From NCBI GenBank assembly GCA_012963185.1, contig DTWD01000564.1:1-6082 (forward strand): 6,082 nucleotides of DNA. Reading direction: 5' to 3'. Both the position numbers and the translations under genes were made by a program. How positions within the stretch are numbered: position 1 is the first letter of the stretch; the number at the start of each line of letters is the position of its first letter. Under the pieces are notes generated by a model that worked only from the letters and a program-made list of their open reading frames with translations, had not been told where the DNA came from and did not search any database. This document shows positions 1 to 5,829 of this stretch, one piece after another. Origin of the DNA: Acidobacteriota bacterium. Lineage in GTDB: Bacteria; Acidobacteriota; Vicinamibacteria; Vicinamibacterales; UBA8438.

Positions 1-44
1 ATCGCTTAGGAGGCGATCGCTCTATCCAACTGAGCTACACGCGC
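1..44 (-). tRNA. tRNA-Arg (anticodon CCU), 5' part, cut by the window edge
   Basis: Read on the minus strand from base 44, the sequence gives a 7-base acceptor strand GCGCGUG, then U8-A9, a D-arm with stem GCUC/GAGC around AGUUGGAUA, and a perfect 5-bp anticodon stem AUCGC/GCGAU enclosing the loop CUCCUAA. The loop places anticodon CCU at positions 34-36, with U33 before it and A37 after it, so this tRNA decodes the AGG arginine codon. The variable loop, T-arm and 3' acceptor strand lie beyond the left edge and cannot be checked. Its start is oriented away from the next gene. A TATGAT hexamer on the minus strand (bases 73-68), about 23 bases upstream, could be its -10 box, but I see no convincing -35. 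Confidence 0.92.
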
Positions 45-206
45 ACGACTGCCCAACCTATTTCTTCATCATAACCTCAGACGGCCCATCGCGGACGAAC
101 TCCGAGAGATTCCATCCAATGCCAGCTACTTACAATGACCCTTTACTCTTTACGAACGCACGCTTATGGTTTGATATGTGTGTACTACTTTTTCAAGCAG
201 GCGATC

Positions 207-236
207 TTGACGAACAACTCTGGAATCCGATCGAAT
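207..236 (+). promoter_or_regulatory. Possible sigma-70-type promoter for the beta-barrel gene
   Basis: TTGACG (207-212, five of six matches to the -35 consensus) is followed after 18 bases by TCGAAT (231-236, four of six matches to TATAAT). Transcription would begin near 243, leaving a leader of about 50 bases before the ATG at 292. If correct, this rules out the upstream ATG at 235 as the start. The -10 match is weak, so this is tentative. Bases 45-206 hold nothing else I can support. Confidence 0.25.
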
Positions 237-291
237 GGATAACCTTCAGGCGATAGAGTCGCGCTACTTCTTCAGGCGAGTATTTAACATC

Positions 292-834
292 ATGAATTCC
301 ATCGAACGACGAATGATTATTTTGGCGTTATTTGCCTTTTTCATTACGCCTGCAGACACTCACGCCCAAGACGAGCATGACGAATCACTAGGTAGCCACC
401 GGCACCTTCTTTCAGTCAATCCGTTCGGACTCGTCCTTTTCCCTTGGTACAACGGCGAGTACGAACGTCGGATGAACCCGTCCCTCAGCCTTGGCATATC
501 TGCATCCCAATGGACGAACAATTTTGTCGCCACCACTCTCGCATTCCGGTACTACCCAAGTCGAAAGGTCTTCCAAGGGGTTTACGTTGGTCCGCGCATC
601 GGTCTCTTCCGCACCACGTCGTCTCGCTTCGAATGGGACGCGGTATCAGGCAGCTACCACAGCGAAGTCACCGCCGTCCAACTCGGACTGGGCTTTGAAT
701 TTGGTTATGCCTGGCTCATCGGGTCGGAGCAAAACCTCAGCATATCCATCGGCAGCGGCGCAACTCGATTGCTCGGCGGTGAAAGCACCGCCTTTCCTGT
801 TCTTCGTTTCATCAATCTCGGCTGGGCATTTTAG
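292..834 (+). CDS. Small outer-membrane beta-barrel protein, unknown function
   Basis: The 180-residue product starts with a signal peptide: positively charged MNSIERR, a hydrophobic core from about residue 8 to 18, and a signal peptidase I site near THA-Q at 24-26. The mature part has alternating hydrophobic/polar strands rich in aromatic and Gly residues, such as NPFGLVLFPWYNGEYERR, GVYVGPRIGLF and VQLGLGFEFGYAWLIG. It ends in a terminal Phe (NLGWAF), the usual C-terminal signature for outer-membrane beta-barrels recognised by the BAM machinery. The size and pattern suit an eight-stranded OmpA/OmpW-like or DUF3575-like porin fold. The ATG at 292 is preferred over the in-frame ATG at 235, because the longer form would put about 19 polar residues before the signal peptide. 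A weak AGGCGA lies 12 bases upstream. It converges on the next gene with a 12-base gap. No substrate can be inferred. Confidence 0.8.
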   Translation: MNSIERRMIILALFAFFITPADTHAQDEHDESLGSHRHLLSVNPFGLVLFPWYNGEYERRMNPSLSLGISASQWTNNFVATTLAFRYYPSRKVFQGVYVGPRIGLFRTTSSRFEWDAVSGSYHSEVTAVQLGLGFEFGYAWLIGSEQNLSISIGSGATRLLGGESTAFPVLRFINLGWAF

Positions 835-846
835 TCACACCAGCCA

Positions 847-1062
847 CTACCCTGAACTCCGTCTCCACCATCCCTTCAACCGCCGTACCGCAGCAGGTCC
901 TGCTAAGACAGCACCTCCCCAAAACATCAGTTCGGCAATCACGACAACGGCCGTCGCCGCCATTGCTTTCGCGCCAGTAGAGATTCCAACAAATGGCAGG
1001 ATCGGCAACACTAGCCACAGTGGCAGTGAACCCACCATAAGCACCACCCCGATACGTGTCAC
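847..1062 (-). CDS. Two-helix small membrane protein ('transporter suffix domain' type)
   Basis: The 71-residue protein has two hydrophobic helices, at about residues 4-26 and 33-55. They are joined by a short GISTGAK turn, and a strongly basic tail follows (VRRLKGWWRR). The pattern of Pro-rich helix 1 (PILPFV), a lysine after the turn, and Glu-X-X-Phe-Trp-Gly-Gly in helix 2 (E44, F47, W48) recalls small proteins annotated as 'transporter suffix domain-containing'. Their function is unknown. I recognise this from memory and have not tested it. The start is GTG at 1062, with an almost ideal repeated ribosome binding site (GGAGGAGGAGG, minus strand 1074-1064) just upstream, so the gene is probably well translated. 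It stands alone and converges on the beta-barrel gene. Both termini probably face the cytoplasm, given the basic tail. Confidence 0.72.
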   Translation of the reverse strand: MTRIGVVLMVGSLPLWLVLPILPFVGISTGAKAMAATAVVVIAELMFWGGAVLAGPAAVRRLKGWWRRSSG

Positions 1063-1137
1063 GCCTCCTCCTCCAAATTACAAACGCGGATCCCTGCCGA
1101 GTTGGATATCCAAGTGCGTCGCCCACAAACGACCGTG

Positions 1138-1166
1138 TTGATTTGAATACTCGTCAATCTTTTATT
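1138..1166 (+). promoter_or_regulatory. Possible promoter of the interrupted gene
   Basis: TTGATT (1138-1143) and TTTATT (1161-1166), each with four of six consensus matches, are separated by an ideal 17 bases. They lie about 55 bases before the ATG at 1221. The spacing is good but the hexamers are mediocre. The rest of 1063-1220 is AT-richer non-coding DNA between divergent units and shows nothing else I can support. Confidence 0.3.
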
Positions 1167-1220
1167 ACTCTCAGGCACACTCAATAACTACGTCAATCAC
1201 AGCAAAGGAAGAAAATCATT

Positions 1221-1601
1221 ATGGCCGACTCAGGAGAATACAACTTAACCCGAACAATCTTTACGCTCACCTAAACCTCACCGGGAATCCTCACGCATCT
1301 TGCGTCATTTGAAGGTAGTGCGACTGGTTTCAATGCCCCATTTGGCAGCCTGAGTTACAGTCAGCCGCTTGCTGACGGCGGCGCCAGCACCGGCACCTGC
1401 ACATGGGTCGCTAAGACCGTCCTTGATGATGGAACCGTTATCGCAGACATCGCCCACGACACGTGGGAGCGGATCGGCATGGAACTCCGCATACGAATAA
1501 AAATGGACCATGACCTCTCGGACGGACGAAGACTTAAAACCGACGGAATCCTGAATCACGCGGACGGATCGTGGACGGGAACCTACGAAGAGGTCAGCTA
1601 A
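1221..1601 (+). pseudogene. Gene for a ~126-residue soluble protein, interrupted by an in-frame TAA
   Basis: From the ATG at 1221, 17 codons are read (MADSGEYNLTRTIFTLT), then TAA at 1272-1274. The same frame then stays open for 108 more codons to TAA at 1599-1601. The downstream part reads like real protein: SFEGSATGFNAPFG, DGGASTGTCTW, DDGTVIADIAHDTWERIGME, DLSDGRRLKTDGILNHADGS and WTGTYEEVS. That suggests a compact beta-rich domain with Gly/Asp turns. The first ATG after the stop is only at 1479, so most of the domain has no ordinary start. Supporting context: a weak AAGGA sits 12 bases before the ATG at 1221, and a strong terminator begins 25 bases after the final stop. The opposite-strand frame at 1305-1559 has low-complexity residues and looks like a shadow. 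I read this as a recent nonsense mutation or a sequencing error. I cannot name the family. Confidence 0.5.
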
Positions 1602-1626
1602 TCCCTGTCCTGCCGTTGCGCAAACA

Positions 1627-1671
1627 GCGCGCCCGGTCGAGTCATTCAGACCGGGTGCGCCTTTCCTATTT
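1627..1671 (+). terminator. Rho-independent terminator
   Basis: A 12-bp stem has left arm GCGCGCCCGGTC (1627-1638), a 10-base loop, and right arm GACCGGGTGCGC (1649-1660). It is perfect apart from one G-U pair. The pyrimidine/T-rich run CTTTCCTATTT follows. It closes the plus-strand interrupted gene. The minus-strand membrane-protein gene stops at 1666 inside the T-rich tail, so the same hairpin may also end that transcript, although the minus side lacks a clear U-run. Confidence 0.82.
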
Positions 1672-2193
1672 CGAATTACCGTCGAGAAGATCGGTTAGTC
1701 CTTTTCCAATTTGCACATACTCTTCATATCGTCGCTGATAGCTTTGTAATTTCTCATCTTCCAAGGCGGCAATCCGAGCATGTCCATCAGGTGTGTGCAC
1801 CTGTCCAGCTTTTTGCAGTTCTGCCTCAAGAACGCTGGTCCGTTTTCTAAAATCTACATCGTGATGACGTTCCCAGGCTAACCACTCCGCAGTCCATTTC
1901 GCGTGCGCATCCTCAATAATCTTTTTTGGTATCGGGAAGTCTTCCCCTCCTTTTGATTCGATCGCGGCGACAACATCTGGGAAGAGTCGTCGAGCAGTCT
2001 TCGCTGTCGCCTGCCACGCCAATAGTTCTCTTGGTTCAGCACGGGCGATCGCAGCCGCTGACCCCGTGAGCAAGACAGCCATCAACTGTTCTTCGTGCTC
2101 TTGTTTACGGACGCGCCGTTCATAGACCGTCATCGCAAGACCAATCACTGCCACGACACCGCCAAACAACAACACCAACACGAGACCGTTCAC
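1666..2193 (-). CDS. Membrane-anchored helical protein, function unknown
   Basis: The product is about 175 residues. One N-terminal transmembrane helix (about residues 3-23, LVLVLLFGGVVAVIGLAMTV) is followed by a basic stop-transfer stretch (ERRVRK), so the rest is probably cytoplasmic. The body is almost entirely charged, Ala-rich helix. The tail from about residue 115 is heptad-like (VLEAELQKAG, then ALEDEKLQSYQRRYEEYVQ), which suggests a coiled coil. I do not recognise a family. The frame opens with TTG at 2196 followed directly by GTG at 2193. The GAGG at 2205-2202 lies 8 bases before the GTG but only 5 before the TTG, so I chose GTG. It lies 64 bases downstream of apt on the same strand with no clear terminator between them, so co-transcription is plausible. 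It could be a scaffold or a small signalling/division-associated protein, but nothing visible decides that. Confidence 0.7.
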   Translation of the reverse strand: MNGLVLVLLFGGVVAVIGLAMTVYERRVRKQEHEEQLMAVLLTGSAAAIARAEPRELLAWQATAKTARRLFPDVVAAIESKGGEDFPIPKKIIEDAHAKWTAEWLAWERHHDVDFRKRTSVLEAELQKAGQVHTPDGHARIAALEDEKLQSYQRRYEEYVQIGKGLTDLLDGNSK

Positions 2194-2257
2194 CAACGCG
2201 CCTCACCCGATCGCCGTCGAATCGAACTACGTACCACGAAGCTCACCATGAGTACAC

Positions 2258-2773
2258 TTAATACCGCAGGACCGAATGAATAGTCTGGCCTGACAGCTTC
2301 TCCCTCCCTGGCAAAAATTCAAGCTCAATCAGAAAAGCTAATGCGTGTACCTCTGCACCTTGCCCCGTCAACAGATCGACAACGGCTTTTGCCGTTCCAC
2401 CAGTCGCCAACAGATCGTCAACAACTAACACCCGTTGGCCTTTGCGTACTGCGTCGTCATGCATTTCCAGTGCATCTGTTCCATATTCCAGTTCGTACTC
2501 CACACGGACAGTGGTCGACGGTAATTTCCCTGGCTTGCGTACGGGAACGAAGCCAACCCCCAAGCGGTCGGCGACCGCAGTGCCAAAAATGAATCCCCGG
2601 CTCTCGATACCCACGACCAAATCAATCGCCTGATCCCGATAGGGGTTAGCAAGTGCATCGATCGATTGCCGAAGCCCGTCGCCATCAGCAAGCAACGTGG
2701 TGATGTCGTAGAACAAAATGCCCGGCTTCGGGAAATCTGGGACATTTCGAATTAGTGACTTCAGTGACTCCAT
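2258..2773 (-). CDS. apt: Adenine phosphoribosyltransferase
   Basis: This cytoplasmic purine-salvage enzyme joins adenine to PRPP, giving AMP and pyrophosphate. The 171-residue length is typical of bacterial Apt. Family signatures are present in order: the N-terminal RNVPDFPKPGILFYDITTLL (residues 9-28), VVGIESRGFIFG (53-64), the flexible-loop region RKPGKLPSTT (79-88) and YELEYGTDALEMH (93-105). The type I phosphoribosyltransferase PRPP-binding motif VLVVDDLLATGGTA follows at 115-128, and the usual short C-terminal beta segment ends in HSVLRY. The ATG at 2773 is chosen over an upstream in-frame ATG at 2824 because it sits after a good AGGAG six bases away and matches the family N-terminus. 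That ribosome binding site lies inside the last codons of the acylphosphatase gene, whose stop is one base upstream. This arrangement predicts translational coupling. Confidence 0.96.
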   Translation of the reverse strand: MESLKSLIRNVPDFPKPGILFYDITTLLADGDGLRQSIDALANPYRDQAIDLVVGIESRGFIFGTAVADRLGVGFVPVRKPGKLPSTTVRVEYELEYGTDALEMHDDAVRKGQRVLVVDDLLATGGTAKAVVDLLTGQGAEVHALAFLIELEFLPGREKLSGQTIHSVLRY

Positions 2774-2774
2774 A

Positions 2775-3074
2775 CTATTCTCCTGTTCTACGTGTTGTTG
2801 CCCGAATTTCAAATACTTCCCCAAATGCCTCTACAGCGTGATCGGTTACGTCAACGCGATCCACGCGGGACCCAGCCGGACCAAGCTGTAGTGCTTGCTC
2901 GACCCGTTCAACAGATTCAATGGTGCCGCTCAGGACTGTCTCGACACGACCATCGACGAGATTCCTAACGTACCCCGAAACCTTCTCACGAATCGCGGCG
3001 TCCTGCACAAAAACGCGGTACCCAACCCCCTGAACAAGGCCAGAGACCAAACAACGCCTGCACAACAACGACAT
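2775..3074 (-). CDS. acyP: Acylphosphatase
   Basis: This small cytoplasmic enzyme hydrolyses the carboxyl-phosphate bond of acyl phosphates. The 99-residue product carries the first signature CLVSGLVQGVGYRVF (residues 8-22) with catalytic Arg20. The second signature, GYVRNLVDGRVE (34-45), carries catalytic Asn38. A ferredoxin-like beta-alpha-beta ending in EVFEIRAT follows. The length agrees with the usual 90-100 residues. The frame extends upstream to 3266, but the ATG at 3074 fits the family, and the extra residues would overlap the divergent TPR gene. No Shine-Dalgarno sequence is visible before this ATG. A TATAAT hexamer lies only nine bases upstream, so the message may be leaderless. It heads a minus-strand cluster with apt, from which it is separated by one base. 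Confidence 0.93.
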   Translation of the reverse strand: MSLLCRRCLVSGLVQGVGYRVFVQDAAIREKVSGYVRNLVDGRVETVLSGTIESVERVEQALQLGPAGSRVDRVDVTDHAVEAFGEVFEIRATTRRTGE

Positions 3075-3083
3075 GCGGCCGCG

Positions 3084-3089
3084 ATTATA
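3084..3089 (-). promoter_or_regulatory. Consensus -10 box (TATAAT) for the acyP-apt cluster
   Basis: The minus strand reads TATAAT at 3089-3084, an exact -10 consensus, with nine bases (CGCGGCCGC) before the acyP ATG. I see no good -35 at 16-18 bases. If the hexamer is used, transcription would start at or within a base or two of the A of the ATG. The 109-base divergent region (3075-3183) must also hold the promoter of the TPR gene. The best candidate there is a weak extended -10, TGTGATACC at 3137-3145 (+). Confidence 0.4.
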
Positions 3090-3183
3090 TCCAACCGCCG
3101 TCCGACATTGGCTGAAGTCAGGGTCAAGGCCCAACCTGTGATACCCTCCGAGACGGACTTGGACTGCTGCAGAAGGAGTCAAA

Positions 3184-4728
3184 ATGAAGACGATTGCCTG
3201 CCTACTCGTTGTGTTATTCACCGCGCTACCAGTTTCCGCACAATTTACCGAGGTCGGTGTTCTCAACTTCCCGACCTCGACGACCTCTCAAGAAGCGCAA
3301 CAACACTTCCTGCGTGGCGTGGCGACTCTTCACAGTTTCGGTTGGAAACAGGCGATTGAACAATTTCAGGCAGCACAGGAACTCGATAAAGATTTCGCCA
3401 TGGCGTACTGGGGCGAAACGCTGAGCTACAACCACCCACTCTTCGGTGTCGGAGGACTCGACGAGGATAATCCTCGCGCGGTCCTCTCTAGATTTGGTGC
3501 CACAGCAGCCGAGCGAGCAAGCAAGGCGCCCACGGAAAGGGAAAAAGGCTTCCTTGCCGCAGTAGAAGCACTCTGGGGTCATGACGGCAGTTACGACGAA
3601 CGACGTGTTGCCTACATGCATCGGATGGAAACACTGTACGAGCGCTATCCAGATGACCCAGAAGTCTCGACCTTTTACGCCCTCTCGCTCCTCGCGGGCT
3701 CGAGAGCACTTGGCGACCAGTCGCTCCGGTTAGAAGTCAAGGCCGGCACCATTGCCATGCGAGTCTTCGCGGACAATCGTGACCACCCAGGTGCACCGCA
3801 TTACACCATTCATGCGTTTGATGACCCCCTCCACGCACCTCTTGCGCTTGATGCCGCGTATCGTTACGCCGAAATCGCACCGGCCGTTGCCCATGCGCGG
3901 CACATGCCAACACATATTTTCATTCAACATGGCATGTGGGACCTCGTGTCAACGCATAACCAGTCTGCCTACGAGGCCGCTCGCGACCTTTGGGTCGTTG
4001 GCGATAGTGTGGGTGACACCGTCCATCCATTAGACTGGGGACAGTACGGCGACCTGCAACGAGGCGACTCCGATAAAGCCCGCCTGTGGATTGAACGCCT
4101 CGAACAACTGATCGAAGAAAGCGATGGCGCTGCCCGTGCCGTCAGGACGCTTCCGCTTACAAAGGCTCGGTACATTGTCGAAACCGAAGAATGGTCGACT
4201 GCTCCAGTCACAGCCGATTCCTCGATGCATGAACTTCTCGCTACGGCCCTCAGCGCGATCCGCACTGACGATCTCTCTACCGCCCGCAGTGCGCTCGACG
4301 CACTGAACACCCTCGCAGAGGATGGCGGTGACCAGAACCGTCTCGCCGCAAAGGAGGTCGAGGCAAGTATTCAGGCGGCTGACGGCAACGCGGAACGGGC
4401 GATCGCGCTGATGGATGAAGCGATTGCGATCGTCGAGACGCTTCGACCACCGAACGGTGCCGCCAGCCCAGTCAAACCGGTCTACGAGCTATATGGAGAA
4501 ATCCTCCTAGCGATGGGTAACGCTGAGGATGCGCTCGCAAAATTTGATGCGTCACTGCTCCGACTGCCGAATCGCATGCGCTCTCGACTCGGCGCCGGAC
4601 GGGCCGCTTCCGAGCTCGGGCTTGCTGATGTTGCGCGTACTCACTATGCAGCGCTCGCCGAGTACTGGGCAGGTGATGCCAATCACCCAGCGCTTCAAGA
4701 AGCCAGGCAGTTCATGAAAACGAATTAA
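3184..4728 (+). CDS. Exported TPR-repeat protein with a histidine-rich core
   Basis: The 514-residue product has a clear signal peptide (MKTIACLLVVLFTALPVSA, cleavage about after residue 19), so it is periplasmic or secreted. A TPR-like helical pair begins near residue 37 (QEAQQHFLRGVATLHSFG, then AIEQFQAAQELDKDFAMAYW). The centre holds a striking motif: HPGAPHYTIHAFDD (201-214) and H217, then H237 and RHMPTHIFIQHGMWD (239-253). Further TPR-like repeats fill the C-terminal half, for example around residues 435-490 (VYELYGEILLAMGNAEDALAKF). This arrangement recurs in uncharacterised TPR proteins of Acidobacteriota and Bacteroidota, as I remember them. The clustered His and Asp residues could bind a metal or form an active site, which is inference. 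The start is secure: AAGGAG at 3173-3178 is five bases before the ATG. It is divergent from acyP and convergent with the ferredoxin gene. Confidence 0.85.
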   Translation: MKTIACLLVVLFTALPVSAQFTEVGVLNFPTSTTSQEAQQHFLRGVATLHSFGWKQAIEQFQAAQELDKDFAMAYWGETLSYNHPLFGVGGLDEDNPRAVLSRFGATAAERASKAPTEREKGFLAAVEALWGHDGSYDERRVAYMHRMETLYERYPDDPEVSTFYALSLLAGSRALGDQSLRLEVKAGTIAMRVFADNRDHPGAPHYTIHAFDDPLHAPLALDAAYRYAEIAPAVAHARHMPTHIFIQHGMWDLVSTHNQSAYEAARDLWVVGDSVGDTVHPLDWGQYGDLQRGDSDKARLWIERLEQLIEESDGAARAVRTLPLTKARYIVETEEWSTAPVTADSSMHELLATALSAIRTDDLSTARSALDALNTLAEDGGDQNRLAAKEVEASIQAADGNAERAIALMDEAIAIVETLRPPNGAASPVKPVYELYGEILLAMGNAEDALAKFDASLLRLPNRMRSRLGAGRAASELGLADVARTHYAALAEYWAGDANHPALQEARQFMKTN

Positions 4729-4757
4729 GAAAATCTTTCAAAACGACCGTCATTGTT

Positions 4758-4783
4758 GCGTGCGGCCTTCAAAAGCCGCACGC
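4758..4783. terminator. Hairpin between convergent genes, probable terminator
   Basis: A perfect 9-bp inverted repeat, GCGTGCGGC (4758-4766) and GCCGCACGC (4775-4783), encloses the 8-base loop CTTCAAAA. It lies 29 bases after the TPR gene stop and 17 bases beyond the ferredoxin stop on the other strand. Its position suits a shared terminator for two converging transcripts. Neither side has a good U-tract, so termination by this hairpin alone is uncertain. Confidence 0.5.
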
Positions 4784-4800
4784 GCCCTGATAGTTATCCG

Positions 4801-5151
4801 CTACTGCCACTCTGGTGGCGGCGTAATCTCTTCTGATGGCGTACCGCCAGCATCCGCCCGCCCGCTGCCTTCGAGTCGACTGATTGCGCGCACCGTCATA
4901 TCCTGCTCACAGAGCATCTGGCAGGACAATCGCACGCCACTCAAACCTCTTGCCTCCAGAGTTGCCTTCTCCGCAGCCGTCATCCGAGTCGTTTCACCAT
5001 CAACCACCTCGATTCGGCAGGTCGTGCAACGGGCATTACCTCCGCACGCGTGCAAGATGTCAACCTTCGCGTCCTCTTCTATCGCGAGAACCAAGCGTCG
5101 ATCATTCGGGACTTCGACGGTTCCGAAACCTTCAACTGTTAATTTGGCCAT
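4801..5151 (-). CDS. [2Fe-2S] ferredoxin
   Basis: The 116-residue electron carrier has the beta-grasp ferredoxin pattern. A short beta-rich N-terminus (MAKLTVEGFGTVEVPNDRRL) leads to the cluster loop HACGGNARCTTCRIEV, with Cys36, Cys42 and Cys45. The fourth ligand is Cys77 in VRLSCQ. The spacing is C-X5-C-X2-C-X31-C: the first gap is of adrenodoxin type, while the last is close to the plant-type length. CGG-X3-C-X2-C loops of this kind occur in small bacterial ferredoxins and in the ferredoxin domain attached to some adenylate cyclases. An extra Cys81 follows the fourth ligand. The last 25 or so residues (Gly/Pro/Glu-rich, ending PPPEWQ) look disordered. The ATG at 5151 fits the fold; AGGTGA abuts it, and a GAGG lies 13 bases upstream. 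It is 70 bases downstream of the exonuclease gene. Its redox partner is not in the window. Confidence 0.9.
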   Translation of the reverse strand: MAKLTVEGFGTVEVPNDRRLVLAIEEDAKVDILHACGGNARCTTCRIEVVDGETTRMTAAEKATLEARGLSGVRLSCQMLCEQDMTVRAISRLEGSGRADAGGTPSEEITPPPEWQ

Positions 5152-5221
5152 TCACCTAGATTACCTCAAGTATGAAAATACATGTCGTAGACCTACCAAA
5201 CCTCCCGAAGTTATAGCTAGC

Positions 5222-5812
5222 CTAAACCCGTGGATGCCTCGTCTTGGTCACAGGACGATTCGGTGTCTGGCCCTGCTGCCACTGCCAGACAGACAGACCA
5301 GTTTCCTCAACGGCCCGCAACAAGACCAGTGCCGACGCACGAGCGTCCTCTAGGGCATCATGGTGTGAGAACTCGATCCCGAGATACGTCGCGATCTTGT
5401 CGAGTTTGTAGTCTTTCTGACTAAATTGATTCCAGGTTTTCCGGACAACCTGCGCGGTGTCCAACCATAAGCAATTTGCCTCGTCCAAGCGATAAATACT
5501 GCATGCCGCCCGCAGTGCACTTCGATCAAACATCGTGTGGCACGCCACAATCTCTCCCTTCATCTTGGACATCAAACAGTCGTAGATCCCACTAAACGCT
5601 GGCGCGGACTCAACGTCCCATGCGGTAAGACCGTGAATCGACACATTTCTGTCACTAAACGGTGTCCCAGGGTCCACAAGGGTCTGCCATTCATCAACGA
5701 TCTGTCCCTGCTCAACAGCCACGATGCCGATTTGGCAGATAGAGCCACGATCACTGTTCGCCGTTTCCACATCAACCGCGACAAATGAATTACAACGCGA
5801 AACGCTATTCAG
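5222..5812 (-). CDS. DEDDh 3'-5' exonuclease (DnaQ/Pol III epsilon-like), probable CTG start
   Basis: This stand-alone RNase T/DnaQ-superfamily nuclease removes nucleotides from 3' ends using two metal ions. The catalytic residues are in order: Asp14 and Glu16 in FVAVDVETAN, Asp96 in ACHTMFDRSAL, and His151 and Asp156 in HHDALEDARA, the DEDDh set (196-residue numbering). The SICQIGIV and NVSIHGLT segments also match the family. No ATG, GTG or TTG precedes the DVET segment in frame after the TAG at 5830-5828. The only ordinary start, GTG at 5770, encodes the residue between Asp14 and Glu16 and would delete Asp14. CTG at 5812 gives MNSVSRCNSFVAVDVET, and AGGAGAAGG (5829-5821) lies 8 bases before it. 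It may share a transcript with the ferredoxin 70 bases downstream. The exact substrate is not decidable. Confidence 0.88.
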   Translation of the reverse strand: MNSVSRCNSFVAVDVETANSDRGSICQIGIVAVEQGQIVDEWQTLVDPGTPFSDRNVSIHGLTAWDVESAPAFSGIYDCLMSKMKGEIVACHTMFDRSALRAACSIYRLDEANCLWLDTAQVVRKTWNQFSQKDYKLDKIATYLGIEFSHHDALEDARASALVLLRAVEETGLSVWQWQQGQTPNRPVTKTRHPRV

Positions 5813-5820
5813 AACGTCAC

Positions 5821-5829
5821 CCTTCTCCT
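5821..5829 (-). promoter_or_regulatory. Ribosome binding site that points to the CTG start of the exonuclease
   Basis: The minus strand reads AGGAGAAGG at 5829-5821. The AAGG end is 8 bases from CTG at 5812, and AGGAG is 12 bases away. It is also close to a GTG at 5820, but that frame stops after three codons (GTG ACG TTC TGA). The only long frame reached from this site is the exonuclease, through CTG. Confidence 0.55.

Noticed and set aside
119..256. A 45-codon plus-strand frame (MPATYNDPLLFTNARLWFD...) between the tRNA and the beta-barrel gene
   Set aside because: There is no Shine-Dalgarno, no recognisable family, and a frame of this length is expected by chance. It could be a gene remnant, but nothing supports that.
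235..291. Upstream ATG extending the beta-barrel protein by 19 residues
   Set aside because: It would place a polar, charged stretch before the signal peptide. The ATG at 292 gives a normal signal sequence.
1..300. tRNA-adjacent genomic island or attachment site
   Set aside because: Only the 5' side of the tRNA is in view; integration usually uses the 3' end, which lies outside. No integrase or att-like repeat of the tRNA is visible.
1152..1198. Direct repeat CGTCAATC at 1152-1159 and 1191-1198
   Set aside because: Two 8-base copies 39 bases apart in AT-rich DNA are weak evidence for an operator, and no regulator gene is nearby.
1305..1559. 84-codon minus-strand frame opposite the interrupted gene
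   Set aside because: It has an Ala/Gly low-complexity stretch, no ribosome binding site of note and no family resemblance. It is antisense to a frame with better protein character.
3075..3266. 64-residue N-terminal extension of acylphosphatase
   Set aside because: The extension has no family counterpart and runs into the divergent TPR gene. The ATG at 3074 matches the known acylphosphatase start.
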